Shown in pieces: positions 1 to 17,764 of a stretch of 64,000 bases of DNA (within the stretch, counting starts at the first letter, position 1; every line of letters begins with the position of its first letter). The translations under genes and the position numbers were made by a program. This stretch comes from Rhodanobacter sp. FDAARGOS 1247. Its GTDB lineage: Bacteria; Pseudomonadota; Gammaproteobacteria; Xanthomonadales; Rhodanobacteraceae. The notes beneath the pieces are model-generated. The model was not told the origin of the DNA. It did no database searches and saw only the letters and a program-made list of their open reading frames with translations. The stretch is taken from NCBI RefSeq assembly GCF_016889805.1, contig NZ_CP069535.1:1116001-1180000 (forward strand), read 5' to 3'.

Positions 1-1
1 C

Positions 2-1456
<1,455 letters not shown>

Positions 1457-1461
1457 TTGGC

Positions 1462-1483
1462 GGGATTCGGGAGACGGGATTCG
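1462..1483. repeat. Short GGGATTCGGGA tandem repeat in the rpoB-rpoC gap
   Basis: The unit CGGGATTCGGGA occurs twice, separated by GAC-type filler, just after the rpoB stop. It is followed by a CCCG-rich stretch that can partly pair with it. Similar GGGATTCGGGA strings are common between genes in Xanthomonadales; that statement is from memory, not from a search. No U-tract follows, so a terminator is unlikely. Confidence 0.5.
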
Positions 1484-1586
1484 GGACTTGCGAAGGCAGG
1501 CCCGGCTCCCGCTCCCGGATCCGGCGAACCTGATCCTGTTCGAATCGCGGACCTCGACCCAAGACAAGCTCCGACCGGAGATTCAA

Positions 1587-5801
<4,215 letters not shown>

Positions 5802-5836
5802 GCCCGTTAGGGGTATTGCTCGCTGACATACGAAAT

Positions 5837-5856
5837 GAGGTGCATGGACGCACCTC
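5837..5856 (+). other. Hairpin between rpoC and rpsL
   Basis: GAGGTGC pairs with GCACCTC around the loop ATGGAC, 35 bases after the rpoC stop and upstream of the probable rpsL promoter. No run of T follows, so it may be a partial terminator, an RNA-processing site or a 3'-end stabiliser. Confidence 0.5.
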
Positions 5857-5887
5857 GTGTTCGGGTCCAGGACGACTGAGCGTTGGC

Positions 5888-5916
5888 TTGCCTATGGCAG
5901 GCTGCTCATGTTAAAT
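5888..5916 (+). promoter_or_regulatory. Probable str operon promoter
   Basis: TTGCCT and TTAAAT are separated by 17 bases, a good sigma-70 arrangement, 63 bases upstream of the rpsL ATG. It lies after the rpoC hairpin, where separate transcription of the rpsL-rpsG-fusA-tuf group would be expected to begin. Confidence 0.55.
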
Positions 5917-5978
5917 TCCCGCTTCTTGGCAGACCGAGCTTGATCGGGCTGCCTTTATGTTTTCAGGAACAGCTACGC

Positions 5979-6353
5979 ATGACGACAGTCAATCAGTTGG
6001 TGCGCAAATCGCGCAGCCCCAAGACCTACAAGAGCGGGTCGCCGGCCCTGCAGAGCAGCCCGCAGCGTCGTGGTGTCTGCACCCGCGTCTACACGACCAC
6101 CCCGAAAAAGCCGAACTCGGCGTTGCGCAAGGTTGCCAAGGTGCGCCTGACCAACGGTTTCGAGGTCATCAGCTACATCGGTGGCGAAGGTCACAACCTG
6201 CAGGAGCACTCGGTGGTGCTGATTCGCGGCGGTCGCGTCAAGGACCTGCCCGGTGTGCGTTACCACACGGTGCGCGGCAGCCTGGACTGCGCCGGTGTCA
6301 CCAAGCGTCGTCAGTCGCGCTCGAAGTACGGCGCCAAGCGCCCGAAGAAGTAA
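5979..6353 (+). CDS. rpsL: 30S ribosomal protein S12
   Basis: This is the 124-residue protein of the decoding centre, the expected length. The conserved blocks [20 protein letters not shown] and [10 protein letters not shown] are present. The lysine of KKPNS and the lysine following GRVK (the streptomycin-resistance positions) are wild type. The start at 5979 is used because it begins the conserved MTTVNQL; an upstream in-frame start at 5883 would add unrelated residues. It is the first gene of the str group, 69 bases before rpsG. Confidence 0.97.
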   Translation: MTTVNQLVRKSRSPKTYKSGSPALQSSPQRRGVCTRVYTTTPKKPNSALRKVAKVRLTNGFEVISYIGGEGHNLQEHSVVLIRGGRVKDLPGVRYHTVRGSLDCAGVTKRRQSRSKYGAKRPKK

Positions 6354-6395
6354 TGTCGCGCGGCCCTCGCTGGCCGCTTTACAGGCGGGCAGGAA

Positions 6396-6416
6396 TGTCC
6401 GCGAAAATAACGGACA
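6396..6416 (+). promoter_or_regulatory. Hairpin upstream of the rpsG start (candidate S7 site)
   Basis: TGTCCG pairs with CGGACA around a 9-base A-rich loop, ending 6 bases before the rpsG ATG at 6423. A second stem, GCGGCC/GGCCGC, lies upstream in the same 69-base gap. In E. coli, S7 represses the str operon by binding the rpsL-rpsG intercistronic RNA. The position matches, but S7 binding here is inferred only. Confidence 0.45.
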
Positions 6417-6422
6417 ACAAAC

Positions 6423-6890
6423 ATGTCGCGTAAAGGTTCACATCCCGCCCGTCTGGTTCTGCCGGATCCCAAGCATGGCAGCCAGCTGATCGCCCGTTTC
6501 ATCAACATGGTGATGAAGAGCGGCAAGAAGTCGGTCGCCGAGAGCATCGTCTACGGCGCCCTGCAGCACATTGGCGAAAAGAACGCCGAGCCGGTGGCTC
6601 TGGTCGAGAAGGCGCTGAACAACATCGCTCCGGCGGTCGAGGTGAAGTCCCGCCGTGTCGGTGGCGCCACCTACCAGGTGCCGGTCGAAGTGCGTCCGGG
6701 TCGCCGCATGGCGCTGGCGATGCGCTGGGTCATCGACGCGGCGCGCAAGCGCGGCGAGACCTCGATGCCGCGCAAGCTGGCTGCCGAGCTGCTGGAAGCC
6801 TCCGAGAGCCGCGGCGGCGCCGCCAAGAAGCGTGAAGAAACGCACCGCATGGCCGAGGCCAACAAGGCCTTCTCGCACTACCGCTGGTAA
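6423..6890 (+). CDS. rpsG: 30S ribosomal protein S7
   Basis: This 155-residue protein nucleates assembly of the 30S head and contacts the 3' domain of 16S rRNA. The family signature near the N-terminus ([22 protein letters not shown]) and the C-terminal [10 protein letters not shown] are present. No strong Shine-Dalgarno box precedes the ATG, and a hairpin sits just upstream. This fits translational coupling to rpsL or autoregulation, as known for the E. coli str operon. Confidence 0.97.
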   Translation: MSRKGSHPARLVLPDPKHGSQLIARFINMVMKSGKKSVAESIVYGALQHIGEKNAEPVALVEKALNNIAPAVEVKSRRVGGATYQVPVEVRPGRRMALAMRWVIDAARKRGETSMPRKLAAELLEASESRGGAAKKREETHRMAEANKAFSHYRW

Positions 6891-6968
6891 GTGCGGTTTC
6901 CGTGCCGCCCTCATCGGCGGCACGAGTCGGCTGATGGCTCTTCGCCTCGCCGATGGCGGAAAAAGGAT

Positions 6969-7016
6969 CCGGCGCCCATGCCGGACTTTTCATAAAAGCT
7001 GCAGCCGGATGGCTGC
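6969..7016 (+). repeat. Hairpin cluster upstream of fusA
   Basis: Three small stems follow each other: CCGGC/GCCGG (6969-6984), CTTTT/AAAAG (6986-6998) and GCAGCC/GGCTGC (7001-7016). The first two form a bipartite motif (a CCGG stem containing CATG, then CTTTTCATAA) that recurs before rplR and rplQ. The gap between rpsG and fusA is 166 bases and holds no gene. Confidence 0.55.
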
Positions 7017-7056
7017 GTGAATCCTGGGCAGGATCGCCCGATACAGGTAGATATCC

Positions 7057-9186
<2,130 letters not shown>

Positions 9187-9191
9187 GCCGT

Positions 9192-9208
9192 GCGATCTTC
9201 TTGATCGC
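9192..9208 (+). other. GCGATC hairpin after fusA
   Basis: GCGATC pairs with GATCGC around the loop TTCTT, 6 bases after the fusA stop. The same stem with loop ATTCCT or ATTCGT occurs after rpsM and after rpoA, so it belongs to a small repeated family in this cluster. No U-run follows. Confidence 0.55.
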
Positions 9209-9306
9209 GTTAGCAGGGATCAAGGCGCGGCACCCGTGTCGTCGCCTCCAACGGCGCCCCTTCGTGGACGCATTATCAAATTCAAGTTATCTCAGAGGTT
9301 TGAGTC

Positions 9307-10497
9307 ATGGCAAAGGGTAAATTCGAACGCACCAAGCCGCACGTCAACGTCGGCACGATTGGTCACGTGGACCACGGCAAGACGACGCTGACGGCCGCAC
9401 TGACGAAGGTCGGGGCGGAACGTTTCGGTGGCGAGTTCAAGGACTACAGCGCGATCGACGCGGCGCCGGAAGAGAAGGCGCGCGGCATCACGATCTCGAC
9501 CGCGCACGTGGAATACGAGTCGCCGCTGCGCCACTACGCGCACGTGGATTGCCCGGGCCATGCCGACTACGTGAAGAACATGATCACCGGTGCGGCGCAG
9601 ATGGACGGCGCGATCCTGGTGTGCTCGGCCGCTGACGGCCCGATGCCGCAGACCCGCGAACACATCCTGCTGTCGCGCCAGGTCGGCGTGCCGTACATCG
9701 TGGTCTACCTGAACAAGGCAGACATGGTGGACGACGCCGAGCTGCTGGAACTGGTCGAGATGGAAGTGCGCGAGCTGCTGTCGAAGTACGAGTTTCCGGG
9801 CGACGACACCCCGATGATCCACGGTTCGGCCAAGCTGGCGCTGGAAGGCGACCAGAGCGACATCGGCGTGCCGTCGATCATCAAGCTGGTGGACGCGCTG
9901 GACAGCTACATTCCGGAGCCGGTGCGCACGATCGACAAGCCGTTCCTGATGCCGGTGGAAGACGTGTTCTCGATCTCGGGCCGCGGCACCGTGGTGACCG
10001 GTCGTATCGAGCGCGGCATCATCAAGGTGGGCGACGAAATCGAAGTGGTCGGCATCCGTGACACGCAGAAGACGACCGTCACGGGCGTGGAAATGTTCCG
10101 CAAGCTGCTGGACCAGGGTCAGGCGGGCGACAACGCCGGTCTGCTGCTGCGCGGCCTGAAGCGTGACGACGTGGAGCGTGGCCAGGTGCTGGCCAAGCCG
10201 GGCACGATCACCCCGCACACCGACTTCGAGGCCGAGGTCTACGTGCTGTCGAAGGACGAGGGTGGCCGTCATACGCCGTTCTTCAAGGGCTACCGCCCGC
10301 AGTTCTACTTCCGCACCACCGACGTGACCGGCGCCTGCCAGTTGCCGGAAGGCGTGGAGATGGTGATGCCGGGTGACAACGTGAAGATGGTGGTGAGCCT
10401 GATCCACCCGATCGCGATGGACGAAGGCCTGCGTTTCGCCATCCGCGAAGGCGGCCGCACCGTCGGCGCCGGCGTGGTGGCCAAGGTCATCAAGTAA
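9307..10497 (+). CDS. tuf: Elongation factor Tu
   Basis: This is the 396-residue GTPase that delivers aminoacyl-tRNA to the ribosome. [10 protein letters not shown] (G1), RGITI (G2), DCPGHADY (G3) and NKAD (G4) are all present, and domains 2 and 3 end with VVAKVIK. An AGAGG box precedes the ATG. Weak boxes TGGACG-16-TTATCT upstream could be an internal promoter. Many relatives have a second tuf copy near secE-nusG, which would lie outside this window. Confidence 0.98.
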   Translation: MAKGKFERTKPHVNVGTIGHVDHGKTTLTAALTKVGAERFGGEFKDYSAIDAAPEEKARGITISTAHVEYESPLRHYAHVDCPGHADYVKNMITGAAQMDGAILVCSAADGPMPQTREHILLSRQVGVPYIVVYLNKADMVDDAELLELVEMEVRELLSKYEFPGDDTPMIHGSAKLALEGDQSDIGVPSIIKLVDALDSYIPEPVRTIDKPFLMPVEDVFSISGRGTVVTGRIERGIIKVGDEIEVVGIRDTQKTTVTGVEMFRKLLDQGQAGDNAGLLLRGLKRDDVERGQVLAKPGTITPHTDFEAEVYVLSKDEGGRHTPFFKGYRPQFYFRTTDVTGACQLPEGVEMVMPGDNVKMVVSLIHPIAMDEGLRFAIREGGRTVGAGVVAKVIK

Positions 10498-10504
10498 GAA
10501 AATG

Positions 10505-10552
10505 CGGGGAACGGGGAACGGAGCGCGCCAAAGCCGCGTTCCCCGTTCCCCG
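10505..10552 (+). terminator. Very stable 16-bp hairpin after tuf
   Basis: CGGGGAACGGGGAACG pairs perfectly with CGTTCCCCGTTCCCCG across a 16-base loop, starting 8 bases after the tuf stop. It closes the str group. There is no T-tract, so it may act as a 3'-end stabiliser or with Rho rather than as a canonical intrinsic terminator. Confidence 0.6.
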
Positions 10553-10613
10553 GCACCTGTAAGCCAGTAACCCGATCGGCAAGGCGGTGATCTCCGGATC
10601 GCGCTACACCCCC

Positions 10614-10642
10614 TTCACTTGTTGAAGTTTTGTCGGTATACT
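10614..10642 (+). promoter_or_regulatory. Probable S10 operon promoter
   Basis: TTCACT and TATACT are spaced by 17 bases. Transcription would begin near 10649, giving a leader of about 300 bases before rpsJ. It follows the tuf hairpin and precedes a structured leader, which supports its role. Confidence 0.6.
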
Positions 10643-10655
10643 TGGCAGCTCACTC

Positions 10656-10802
10656 GTCAGCCAGACATGTTTTGGCTGACCTACCGCGAAATGAGACACA
10701 GGATGTGTTTCGAGTTCGCTGGCCGTGGATCGGCCCTCGCAAGTCGACGTGATGACAGGGCAAATCCTGTCGGCACGTCATTTTGCGCGAGATTCGGATT
10801 GT
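10656..10802 (+). promoter_or_regulatory. Structured S10 leader RNA
   Basis: Several hairpins follow one another with no convincing coding frame: GTCAGCCA/TGGCTGAC (10656-10680), GGCCG/CGGCC near 10721-10735, and a long stem around 10746-10779 in which GACGTG/CACGTC encloses GACAGG/CCTGTC. An intrinsic terminator follows. The order of promoter, hairpins and terminator before rpsJ resembles the E. coli S10 leader, where L4 controls attenuation. Control by L4 here is inferred. Confidence 0.5.
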
Positions 10803-10838
10803 GCCAGGCGAGCGTTCCGTTGCTCGCCTGGCGTTTTT
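10803..10838 (+). terminator. Attenuator-like intrinsic terminator in the S10 leader
   Basis: GCCAGGCGAGC pairs with GCTCGCCTGGC around an 8-base loop and is followed by GTTTTT. It lies downstream of the probable S10 promoter and 113 bases upstream of rpsJ. Transcription of the operon must therefore read through it, or start again in the remaining gap, where no better promoter was seen. Confidence 0.75.
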
Positions 10839-10951
10839 CAGAGGGGTCATGCAGTTCACCGCGCGACGCCGATGCAGTGGCAAAAGGTAGTGCGGGGCGG
10901 TGAGAAGCCGCTTCGTTTCACATTACGTTCTTTAGACAACAGGACACGGTT

Positions 10952-11263
10952 ATGGCGAACCAGAAGATTCGGATTCGGCTGAAAGCGTACGATCATCGAC
11001 TGATCGACCGCTCCGCCAGCGAGATCGTCGAGACGGCAAAGCGCACGGGTGCCACGGTACTCGGCCCGATTCCGCTTCCGACCAAGATCGAGCGTTACAC
11101 CATTCTGACGTCGCCGCACGTCGACAAGGATGCACGCGACCAGTACGAGACCCGTACCCACAAGCGTGTGCTCGACATCGTCGACCCGAACGACAAGACC
11201 GTGGACGCGCTCATGAAGCTTGATCTCGCCGCTGGCGTCGATGTTCAGATCAAGCTCGGTTGA
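10952..11263 (+). CDS. rpsJ: 30S ribosomal protein S10
   Basis: This 103-residue 30S head protein also serves as NusE in transcription antitermination. The conserved core [14 protein letters not shown] and [15 protein letters not shown] is present. It is the first gene of the S10 operon, about 300 bases downstream of the probable promoter, and its stop is 20 bases before the rplC start. Confidence 0.98.
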   Translation: MANQKIRIRLKAYDHRLIDRSASEIVETAKRTGATVLGPIPLPTKIERYTILTSPHVDKDARDQYETRTHKRVLDIVDPNDKTVDALMKLDLAAGVDVQIKLG

Positions 11264-11283
11264 GCGACAGACAGGATACGAAT

Positions 11284-11925
11284 ATGAGTATCGGATTGGT
11301 TGGCCGCAAATGCGGCATGAGCCGGCTCTTCACTGAAGATGGCCGCTCGATTCCGGTGACGCTGATCGAAGCGACGCCGAACCGGGTGACCCAGCTGAAG
11401 ACGGACGATAACGATGGCTACAGCGCCGTCCAGGTTTCCGCGGGCAGCAAGCGCGCAAACCTCCTGACGCAGCCGCTGAAGGGCCACTACGCGAAGGCGA
11501 AGGTCGAGCCGGGTCGTGGTTTGTGGGAATTCCGCGTGTCTGCCGATGACCTCGGCAAGTACGAAGTGGGCGCCGAGATCAAGGCCGACGACGTGTTCAC
11601 CGTCGGCCAGATCGTCGATGTCGCCGGCGTGTCGAAGGGCAAGGGCTTCCAAGGCACGATCAAGCGCTGGAACTTCAAGATGGGTGATGCCACCCACGGT
11701 AACTCGCTGTCGCATCGCGCGCCGGGCTCCATCGGCCAGCGCCAGACCCCGGGCCGCGTGTTCCCGGGCAAGAAGATGTCCGGCCACATGGGTGCGGTGA
11801 ACCGCACGCAGCAGGGTCTGGAAGTGGTCAAGGTCGACGCCGAGCGTCATCTGATTGCGGTGAAGGGCGCGGTGCCGGGTGCAACCGGTGGCGACGTCAT
11901 CATCCGCCCGACGACGAAGAGCTGA
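11284..11925 (+). CDS. rplC: 50S ribosomal protein L3
   Basis: This 213-residue protein lies near the peptidyl transferase centre. The family signature around [14 protein letters not shown] and the loop [23 protein letters not shown] are intact. The frame is open to 11260, but ATG 11284 gives [12 protein letters not shown], matches the family start, and is preceded by an AGGA box. Confidence 0.98.
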   Translation: MSIGLVGRKCGMSRLFTEDGRSIPVTLIEATPNRVTQLKTDDNDGYSAVQVSAGSKRANLLTQPLKGHYAKAKVEPGRGLWEFRVSADDLGKYEVGAEIKADDVFTVGQIVDVAGVSKGKGFQGTIKRWNFKMGDATHGNSLSHRAPGSIGQRQTPGRVFPGKKMSGHMGAVNRTQQGLEVVKVDAERHLIAVKGAVPGATGGDVIIRPTTKS

Positions 11926-11936
11926 GGAGAGACGCC

Positions 11937-12539
11937 ATGGAACTCAATGTTATTGGCGCCAAGCCGCTCAGCGTGTCGGACGAAGTGTTCGGCGGCGAGT
12001 ACAAGAAGGCCCTGGTCCACCAGGTCGTGATCGCCTACCAGGCGGCCGGTCGTGCAGGTACCCAGTCGCAGCTGTCGCGCGGCCAGATGTCCGGCACCAC
12101 CAAGAAGTTCAAGAAGCAGAAGGGCGGTGGCGCCCGTCACGGCGACTATCGCGCTCCGATCTTTGTCGGCGGCGGTCGTGCGTTCGCGGCAAAGCCCCGC
12201 AGCTACGAGCAGAAGGTCAACCGCAAGGCCTACCGCGTCGCGATTCGCTCGATCTTCTCCGAGCTGGCCCGTCAGGGTCGCCTGAAGGTCGTCGAGAGCT
12301 TCGGCGTCGAGTCCCCGAAGACCTCGTTGATGGTTGCCAAGCTGGCCGAGCTGGAAGTTTCCGGTCGCGTGCTGCTGGTGTCCGAAGACGCCTCCGAGGC
12401 AGTGTTCCTGGCTGCCCGCAACATCCCCTACATCCATGTGCTGGATGTGATGGGTCTGAACCCGGTCAGCCTGGTCGGTTCCGACCATGTGGTGATGACG
12501 GTTGACGCCGTGAAGAAGGTCGAGGAGTGGCTGGCATGA
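11937..12539 (+). CDS. rplD: 50S ribosomal protein L4
   Basis: This 200-residue protein has a long exit-tunnel loop (residues about 40-95, rich in Gly, Lys and Arg). In E. coli, L4 binds the S10 leader and represses its own operon; the leader upstream of rpsJ here could serve the same purpose. A strong GAGGAGAG box precedes the ATG. The stop overlaps the rplW start as ATGA. Confidence 0.98.
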   Translation: MELNVIGAKPLSVSDEVFGGEYKKALVHQVVIAYQAAGRAGTQSQLSRGQMSGTTKKFKKQKGGGARHGDYRAPIFVGGGRAFAAKPRSYEQKVNRKAYRVAIRSIFSELARQGRLKVVESFGVESPKTSLMVAKLAELEVSGRVLLVSEDASEAVFLAARNIPYIHVLDVMGLNPVSLVGSDHVVMTVDAVKKVEEWLA

Positions 12540-12829
12540 ACAACGAACGCATTCTCGACACGCTGCGCGCGCCGCACATCTCCGAGAAATCGGCGCGTCT
12601 CGCCGAGCACAACCAGTACGTATTCGTGGTCGCCCCCACGGCAACCAAGGCCGATGTCCGTTCTGCCGTGGAGAAGCTGTTCGACGTCAAGGTCGAACAG
12701 GTGAACCTCGTCAACACCAAGGGCAAGGTCAAAGCCTTTCGTCAACGCGCTGGCAGCCGCCAGGGCAAGCGCAAGGCCTACGTGCGTCTTGCCGATGGCC
12801 AGACCATCGACGTCGCCGCCAAGGCCTGA
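12536..12829 (+). CDS. rplW: 50S ribosomal protein L23
   Basis: This 97-residue protein lies at the tunnel exit and docks trigger factor and the signal recognition particle. The family core [27 protein letters not shown] is recognisable. The start at 12536 is preferred over 12527 because it overlaps the rplD stop by 4 bases and has GAGGAG at good spacing upstream. Confidence 0.97.
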   Translation: MNNERILDTLRAPHISEKSARLAEHNQYVFVVAPTATKADVRSAVEKLFDVKVEQVNLVNTKGKVKAFRQRAGSRQGKRKAYVRLADGQTIDVAAKA

Positions 12830-12846
12830 GCCAGGAGTTCTGTGAG

Positions 12847-13671
12847 ATGGCACTAATCAACCACAAGCCGACCTCGCCGGGTCGTCGCGACGCAGTCAGC
12901 GTCAAGACGGAAGGCCTGTACAAGGGCGCGCCGTACGCGGCGTTGACCGAGTCACAGTCCCGCACCGGCGGCCGCAACCACCACGGTCGCATCACCGTGC
13001 GTCATCGTGGCGGCGGTCACAAGCAGCATTACCGCATCATCGACTTCAAGCGCGACAAGGAAGGCATCGCCGCCCGCGTCGAGCGCATCGAATACGATCC
13101 GAACCGCACCGCGCACATCGCGTTGCTGTGCTACGCCGACGGCGAGCGTCGTTACATCATCGCGCCGAAGGGCGTGCAGGTGGACGATCGCCTGGTGTCC
13201 GGTCGTGACGCGCCGATCAAGGCCGGCAACTGCCTGCAGCTGCGCAACATCCCGATGGGCAGCACCATTCACTGCATCGAACTGCGTCCGGGCAAGGGCG
13301 CGCAGATCGCCCGCAGCGCCGGCGCCTCCGTGCAGCTGGTGGCCCGTGAGTCCGGCTACGCCACGTTGCGTCTTCGCTCCGGCGAGATGCGTCGCGTCTC
13401 GGTCGATTGCCGCGCCACCATCGGTGAAGTCGGCAACGGCGAGCACAGCCTGAAGAAGCTCGGCAAGGCCGGCGCCAAGCGCTGGCTGGGTATTCGCCCG
13501 ACCGTTCGCGGTGTGGTGATGAACCCGGTCGACCATCCGCACGGTGGTGGTGAAGGCAAGACCTCCGGCGGTCGTCATCCGGTCAGCCCGTGGGGCACGC
13601 CGGCCAAGGGTTACAAGACCCGTAACAACAAGCGCACGCAGCAGTTCATCGTGCGTCGTCGTACCAAGTAA
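12847..13671 (+). CDS. rplB: 50S ribosomal protein L2
   Basis: This 274-residue protein is needed for subunit joining and peptidyl transfer. The C-terminal family signature [17 protein letters not shown] carries the important histidine. AGGAG precedes the start. The gene is 17 bases after rplW and 12 bases before rpsS. Confidence 0.98.
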   Translation: MALINHKPTSPGRRDAVSVKTEGLYKGAPYAALTESQSRTGGRNHHGRITVRHRGGGHKQHYRIIDFKRDKEGIAARVERIEYDPNRTAHIALLCYADGERRYIIAPKGVQVDDRLVSGRDAPIKAGNCLQLRNIPMGSTIHCIELRPGKGAQIARSAGASVQLVARESGYATLRLRSGEMRRVSVDCRATIGEVGNGEHSLKKLGKAGAKRWLGIRPTVRGVVMNPVDHPHGGGEGKTSGGRHPVSPWGTPAKGYKTRNNKRTQQFIVRRRTK

Positions 13672-13683
13672 CAGGAAGCCGAC

Positions 13684-13956
13684 ATGCCTCGCTCTTTGAA
13701 GAAAGGTCCGTTCGTCGACCTTCACCTCGTAAAGAAGGTGGAAGCTGCGGTTTCCGCCAACAACAAGCGCCCGATCAAGACCTGGTCGCGTCGCTCGATG
13801 ATCCTGCCGGAAATGGTCGGCTTGACCATCGCCATCCACAACGGCCGTCAGCACGTGCCCGTCCTGATCAACGAGAACATGGTCGGGCACAAGCTCGGCG
13901 AGTTCGCGGTGACCCGCACGTTCAAAGGCCATGTCGGCGACAAGAAGGGCAAGTGA
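13684..13956 (+). CDS. rpsS: 30S ribosomal protein S19
   Basis: This 90-residue 30S head protein forms a complex with S13 and contacts the A-site tRNA region. It starts [12 protein letters not shown] and contains [10 protein letters not shown] and [16 protein letters not shown], which are diagnostic. Its TGA overlaps the rplV ATG. Confidence 0.98.
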   Translation: MPRSLKKGPFVDLHLVKKVEAAVSANNKRPIKTWSRRSMILPEMVGLTIAIHNGRQHVPVLINENMVGHKLGEFAVTRTFKGHVGDKKGK

Positions 13957-14291
13957 TGAGCACTGAAGCCAAAGCGATCCTGCGCGGCGCCCGCATTTCG
14001 GCGCAAAAGGCACGCCTGGTGGCTGATCTCGTCCGCGGGCTTCCCGTGGGCCGGGCCAGCGACGTGCTCACCTATACCAACAAGAAGGCCGCACACCTTG
14101 TCCGCAAGGTGCTGCTGTCGGCCGTCGCCAACGCCGAGAACAATCTCGGCGCCGACGTCGACGAGCTGAAAGTGGCCAGCATCTTCGTCGACGAAGGTCC
14201 GGCGATGAAGCGCATGTATGCCCGCGCCAAAGGCCGCGGTTCGCGCATTCTCAAGCGCACCAGCCACATCACTGTGGTTGTTGGTAACTGA
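13956..14291 (+). CDS. rplV: 50S ribosomal protein L22
   Basis: This 111-residue protein has a beta-hairpin lining the exit tunnel. The signature around [20 protein letters not shown] is present. ATG 13956 overlaps the rpsS stop (TGATG); a GTG one codon earlier is possible but less likely. Confidence 0.97.
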   Translation: MSTEAKAILRGARISAQKARLVADLVRGLPVGRASDVLTYTNKKAAHLVRKVLLSAVANAENNLGADVDELKVASIFVDEGPAMKRMYARAKGRGSRILKRTSHITVVVGN

Positions 14292-14306
14292 CCGGGGACA
14301 TAGACG

Positions 14307-15059
<753 letters not shown>

Positions 15060-15070
15060 GGAGAGTTGCC

Positions 15071-15484
15071 ATGTTGCAACCTAAGCGAACCAAATACCGC
15101 AAGCAGTTCAAGGGCCGCAACGACGGTCTGGCTCAGTGTTCCAACCTCGTCAGCTTTGGCGAGTACGGCCTGAAGGCGACGACCCACGGTGCGCTCACCG
15201 CGCGCCAGATCGAAGCTGCCCGTCGTTGCATCACCCGCTTCGTCAAGCGTGGCGGCAAGTTGTGGATCCGCGTGTTCCCCGACAAGCCGATCACCAAGAA
15301 GCCCATCGAAGTCCGCATGGGCGCCGGCAAGGGCAGCGTCGAGTTCTGGGTCGCTCCGATCCAGCCTGGTCGCATGCTTTACGAGATCGAGGGCGTCGAC
15401 GAGACGACGGCACGCGAGGCGTTCCGCCTGGCCGCCGCCAAGCTCTCGGTGCAGACCCAGTTTGTGACCCGGGCGGTGATGTGA
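15071..15484 (+). CDS. rplP: 50S ribosomal protein L16
   Basis: This 137-residue protein shapes the A-site tRNA region of the 50S subunit. It starts [17 protein letters not shown] and has the conserved [22 protein letters not shown]. The sequence VRMGAGKG followed by PIQPGRM includes the arginine region hydroxylated by YcfD in E. coli. The stop overlaps the rpmC start by one base. Confidence 0.98.
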   Translation: MLQPKRTKYRKQFKGRNDGLAQCSNLVSFGEYGLKATTHGALTARQIEAARRCITRFVKRGGKLWIRVFPDKPITKKPIEVRMGAGKGSVEFWVAPIQPGRMLYEIEGVDETTAREAFRLAAAKLSVQTQFVTRAVM

Positions 15485-15669
15485 TGGCCAGCAAAGATAT
15501 CAACAACCAGTCGGCCGACGAGCTGAAGCAGCATCTGCTGGACCTGCGCAAGGAGCAGTTCAATCTGCGCATGCAGAAGGGTTCCGGCCAGCTTACCCAG
15601 CCGCACCAGCTGCGCCGCGTTCGGCGCGACATCGCCCGCACGAAGTTCGTGCTCGGCAGCAAGAAGTAA
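15484..15669 (+). CDS. rpmC: 50S ribosomal protein L29
   Basis: This 61-residue protein lies at the tunnel exit near L23. The family pattern [17 protein letters not shown] followed by [14 protein letters not shown] is clear. It starts at the ATG that shares its first base with the rplP stop (TGATG), so translation is probably coupled. The frame is open far upstream, but that extension lies inside rplP. Confidence 0.95.
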   Translation: MASKDINNQSADELKQHLLDLRKEQFNLRMQKGSGQLTQPHQLRRVRRDIARTKFVLGSKK

Positions 15670-15681
15670 GGGACGGCCGAC

Positions 15682-15957
15682 ATGAGCGACAACCAGATTC
15701 AATCTGACAAGAAGCAGACGCGTACCCTCGAAGGTCGCGTCACCAGCAACAAGATGGACAAGACGGTTACCGTCCTGGTCGAGCGTCAGGAGCAGCATTG
15801 GCTGCTCGGCAAGATCATCCGCCGGTCGACCAAGCTGCATGCGCAGGACGACCTGGGTGCGAACGAGGGTGACCTCGTGCGTATCGCCGAGTGCCGTCCA
15901 TTGTCCAAGACCAAACATCACCGCGTGGTCGAGATCATCACGCGCGCCAACGTCTAA
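15682..15957 (+). CDS. rpsQ: 30S ribosomal protein S17
   Basis: This 91-residue OB-fold protein binds the 5' domain of 16S r[23 protein letters not shown] and the C-terminal [17 protein letters not shown] are characteristic. It lies 12 bases after rpmC and ends the S10 operon in the classical arrangement. No obvious promoter separates it from rplN. Confidence 0.97.
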   Translation: MSDNQIQSDKKQTRTLEGRVTSNKMDKTVTVLVERQEQHWLLGKIIRRSTKLHAQDDLGANEGDLVRIAECRPLSKTKHHRVVEIITRANV

Positions 15958-15971
15958 GGGAGGGTGCAGAC

Positions 15972-16340
15972 ATGATCCAGATGCAAAGCACGCTTTCCGC
16001 AGCGGACAACAGCGGCGCGAAGGAATTGATGTGCATCAAGGTGCTCGGCGGCTCCAAGCGTCGTTACGCCGCGATCGGTGACGTCATCAAGGTCACCGTG
16101 AAGGATGCGATTCCCCGCGGCAAGGTCAAGAAGGGCGAGGTGTACAATGCCGTGGTGGTTCGCACCGCCAAGGGTGTCCGCCGTCCCGATGGTTCGCTGA
16201 TCCGTTTCGACGGCAATGCAGCGGTCCTCCTCAACAACAAGCTCGAGCCGATCGGCACCCGTATTTTCGGGCCGGTCACCCGCGAGCTGCGCAGCGAGAA
16301 GTTCATGAAGATCGTCTCGCTTGCGCCCGAAGTGCTCTGA
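15972..16340 (+). CDS. rplN: 50S ribosomal protein L14
   Basis: This 122-residue protein lies at the subunit interface and is exactly the usual length. It starts [17 protein letters not shown] and carries [19 protein letters not shown]. The start at 15972 has GGGAGG upstream; the frame is open earlier but only into rpsQ. In E. coli this gene starts the spc operon. Here it follows rpsQ by 14 bases with no terminator, so the two operons look fused. Confidence 0.98.
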   Translation: MIQMQSTLSAADNSGAKELMCIKVLGGSKRRYAAIGDVIKVTVKDAIPRGKVKKGEVYNAVVVRTAKGVRRPDGSLIRFDGNAAVLLNNKLEPIGTRIFGPVTRELRSEKFMKIVSLAPEVL

Positions 16341-16353
16341 GCGGAGTCAAGAT

Positions 16354-16668
16354 ATGAACCGTATCCGCAAGGGTGATCAGGTCCTCGTGATCACCGGCAA
16401 GAACAAGGGTCAGCGCGGCGACGTGCTGCGTGTTGCAGGCGAGCGTGTATTCGTCTCCAACGTGAACCTGGTCAAGCGCCACACCAAGCCGAATCCGCAG
16501 GCCAATCAGGCCGGTGGCATCGTCGAGCGTGAGGCCTCGATCCATCTCTCCAATGTGCAGCTGTTCAACCCCGCCACGAACAAGGGTGAACGCGTCGGCA
16601 CCAAAACGCTCGAAGATGGGCGCAAGGTCCGCGTGTTCCGTTCGAATGGCGAGGTCGTGGACGCGTAA
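16354..16668 (+). CDS. rplX: 50S ribosomal protein L24
   Basis: This 104-residue protein starts 50S assembly. The KOW motif is near the N-terminus ([22 protein letters not shown]), and [11 protein letters not shown] follows. ATG 16354 has a GGAG box upstream. Confidence 0.97.
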   Translation: MNRIRKGDQVLVITGKNKGQRGDVLRVAGERVFVSNVNLVKRHTKPNPQANQAGGIVEREASIHLSNVQLFNPATNKGERVGTKTLEDGRKVRVFRSNGEVVDA

Positions 16669-16680
16669 GGAATCACGATC

Positions 16681-17220
16681 ATGACCCGCCTCGAAAATTT
16701 CTACAAAGAGAAGGTAGTCGCCAAGCTCACCGAGCAGTTCGGCTACCAGAACGTGATGCAGGTTCCCCGCATCACCAAGATCACGCTGAACATGGGCGTG
16801 GGTGAAGCTGCCGGCAACAAGAAGATCCTGGAGAACGCCGTGGCCGACATGGCCAAGCTCTCGGGTCAGAAGCCGATCACGACCAAGGCCCGCGTTTCGG
16901 TGGCCTCGTTCAAGATCCGCGACGGCTGGCCGATCGGCTGCAAGGTCACCTTGCGTCGCGCCCAGATGTGGGAATTCATGGATCGCCTGATCAACATCTC
17001 GCTGCCGCGCGTGCGCGACTTCCGTGGTGTCTCGGCGAAGGCCTTCGACGGCCGTGGCAACTACAACTTCGGCATCAAGGAACAGATCATCTTCCCTGAG
17101 ATCGACTTCGACCAGGTTGACGCGCTGCGCGGCATGGATATCTCCATCGCCACCACCGCCAAGACCGACGAAGAGGCGAAAGCCCTGCTGGCAGCGTTCA
17201 GCTTCCCGTTCCGCAACTGA
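16681..17220 (+). CDS. rplE: 50S ribosomal protein L5
   Basis: This 179-residue 5S rRNA-binding protein lies in the central protuberance. The signature around residues 55-75 ([23 protein letters not shown]) and FNFGIKEQ-type segment ([14 protein letters not shown]) are present. It is 12 bases before rpsN. Confidence 0.98.
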   Translation: MTRLENFYKEKVVAKLTEQFGYQNVMQVPRITKITLNMGVGEAAGNKKILENAVADMAKLSGQKPITTKARVSVASFKIRDGWPIGCKVTLRRAQMWEFMDRLINISLPRVRDFRGVSAKAFDGRGNYNFGIKEQIIFPEIDFDQVDALRGMDISIATTAKTDEEAKALLAAFSFPFRN

Positions 17221-17232
17221 TAGGCGTTATCC

Positions 17233-17538
17233 ATGGCCAAGACATCAATGGTGAACCGCGATATCAAGCGGACCAAACTCGTCGAGAAGTTCGCCGCCAA
17301 GCGCGCCGAGCTGAAGGCGATCGTGCTGAGCCCCAAGGCCTCCTACGAGGAGAAGATGGAAGCTCAGACCAAGCTGCAGAAGCTGCCGCGCGATGCGAGT
17401 CCGGTGCGCCAGCGTACCCGTTGCGCGCTGACCGGTCGTCCGCGTGCGGTCTATGCGAAGTTCGGCCTGGGCCGCAACAAGCTGCGTGAAGCGACCATGC
17501 GCGGCGACGTGCCGGGTCTGCGCAAGGCCAGCTGGTAA
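17233..17538 (+). CDS. rpsN: 30S ribosomal protein S14 (zinc-free type)
   Basis: This 101-residue protein is the long, zinc-independent form, with no CxxC pairs and a single cysteine. The conserved C-terminal block [25 protein letters not shown] is present. A 226-base gap follows before rpsH. It holds the stems GGCGGGCA/TGCCCGCC, GCCGCAAC/GTTGCGGC and GCTGGC/GCCAGC, and a TATAGT box at 17663 with a poor -35, so part of the operon may restart there. Confidence 0.97.
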   Translation: MAKTSMVNRDIKRTKLVEKFAAKRAELKAIVLSPKASYEEKMEAQTKLQKLPRDASPVRQRTRCALTGRPRAVYAKFGLGRNKLREATMRGDVPGLRKASW

Positions 17539-17764
17539 CCCAACAACGTTCCGCACTGACGGGCGGGCAGATTGCCCGCCTCGTCGTGGTCGGCCGCAAC
17601 GGTTGTTGCGGCTGCCGGATGCGACTACCGCATCGCTATTCGCCAAAACCTGAAATTGCTGTTATAGTCGGCGGTCTGCGCAACGCAGGCTGGCGTCTTG
17701 CCAGCTCACAATCTGATTGATTTCCGGTTTTATCGGATATCGGTGCACTCTGAAGGATGTTTTC

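Noticed and set aside
10619..10982. Short frames in the S10 leader
   Set aside because: They run through the hairpins and terminator, have no good ribosome binding site, and match nothing recognisable.
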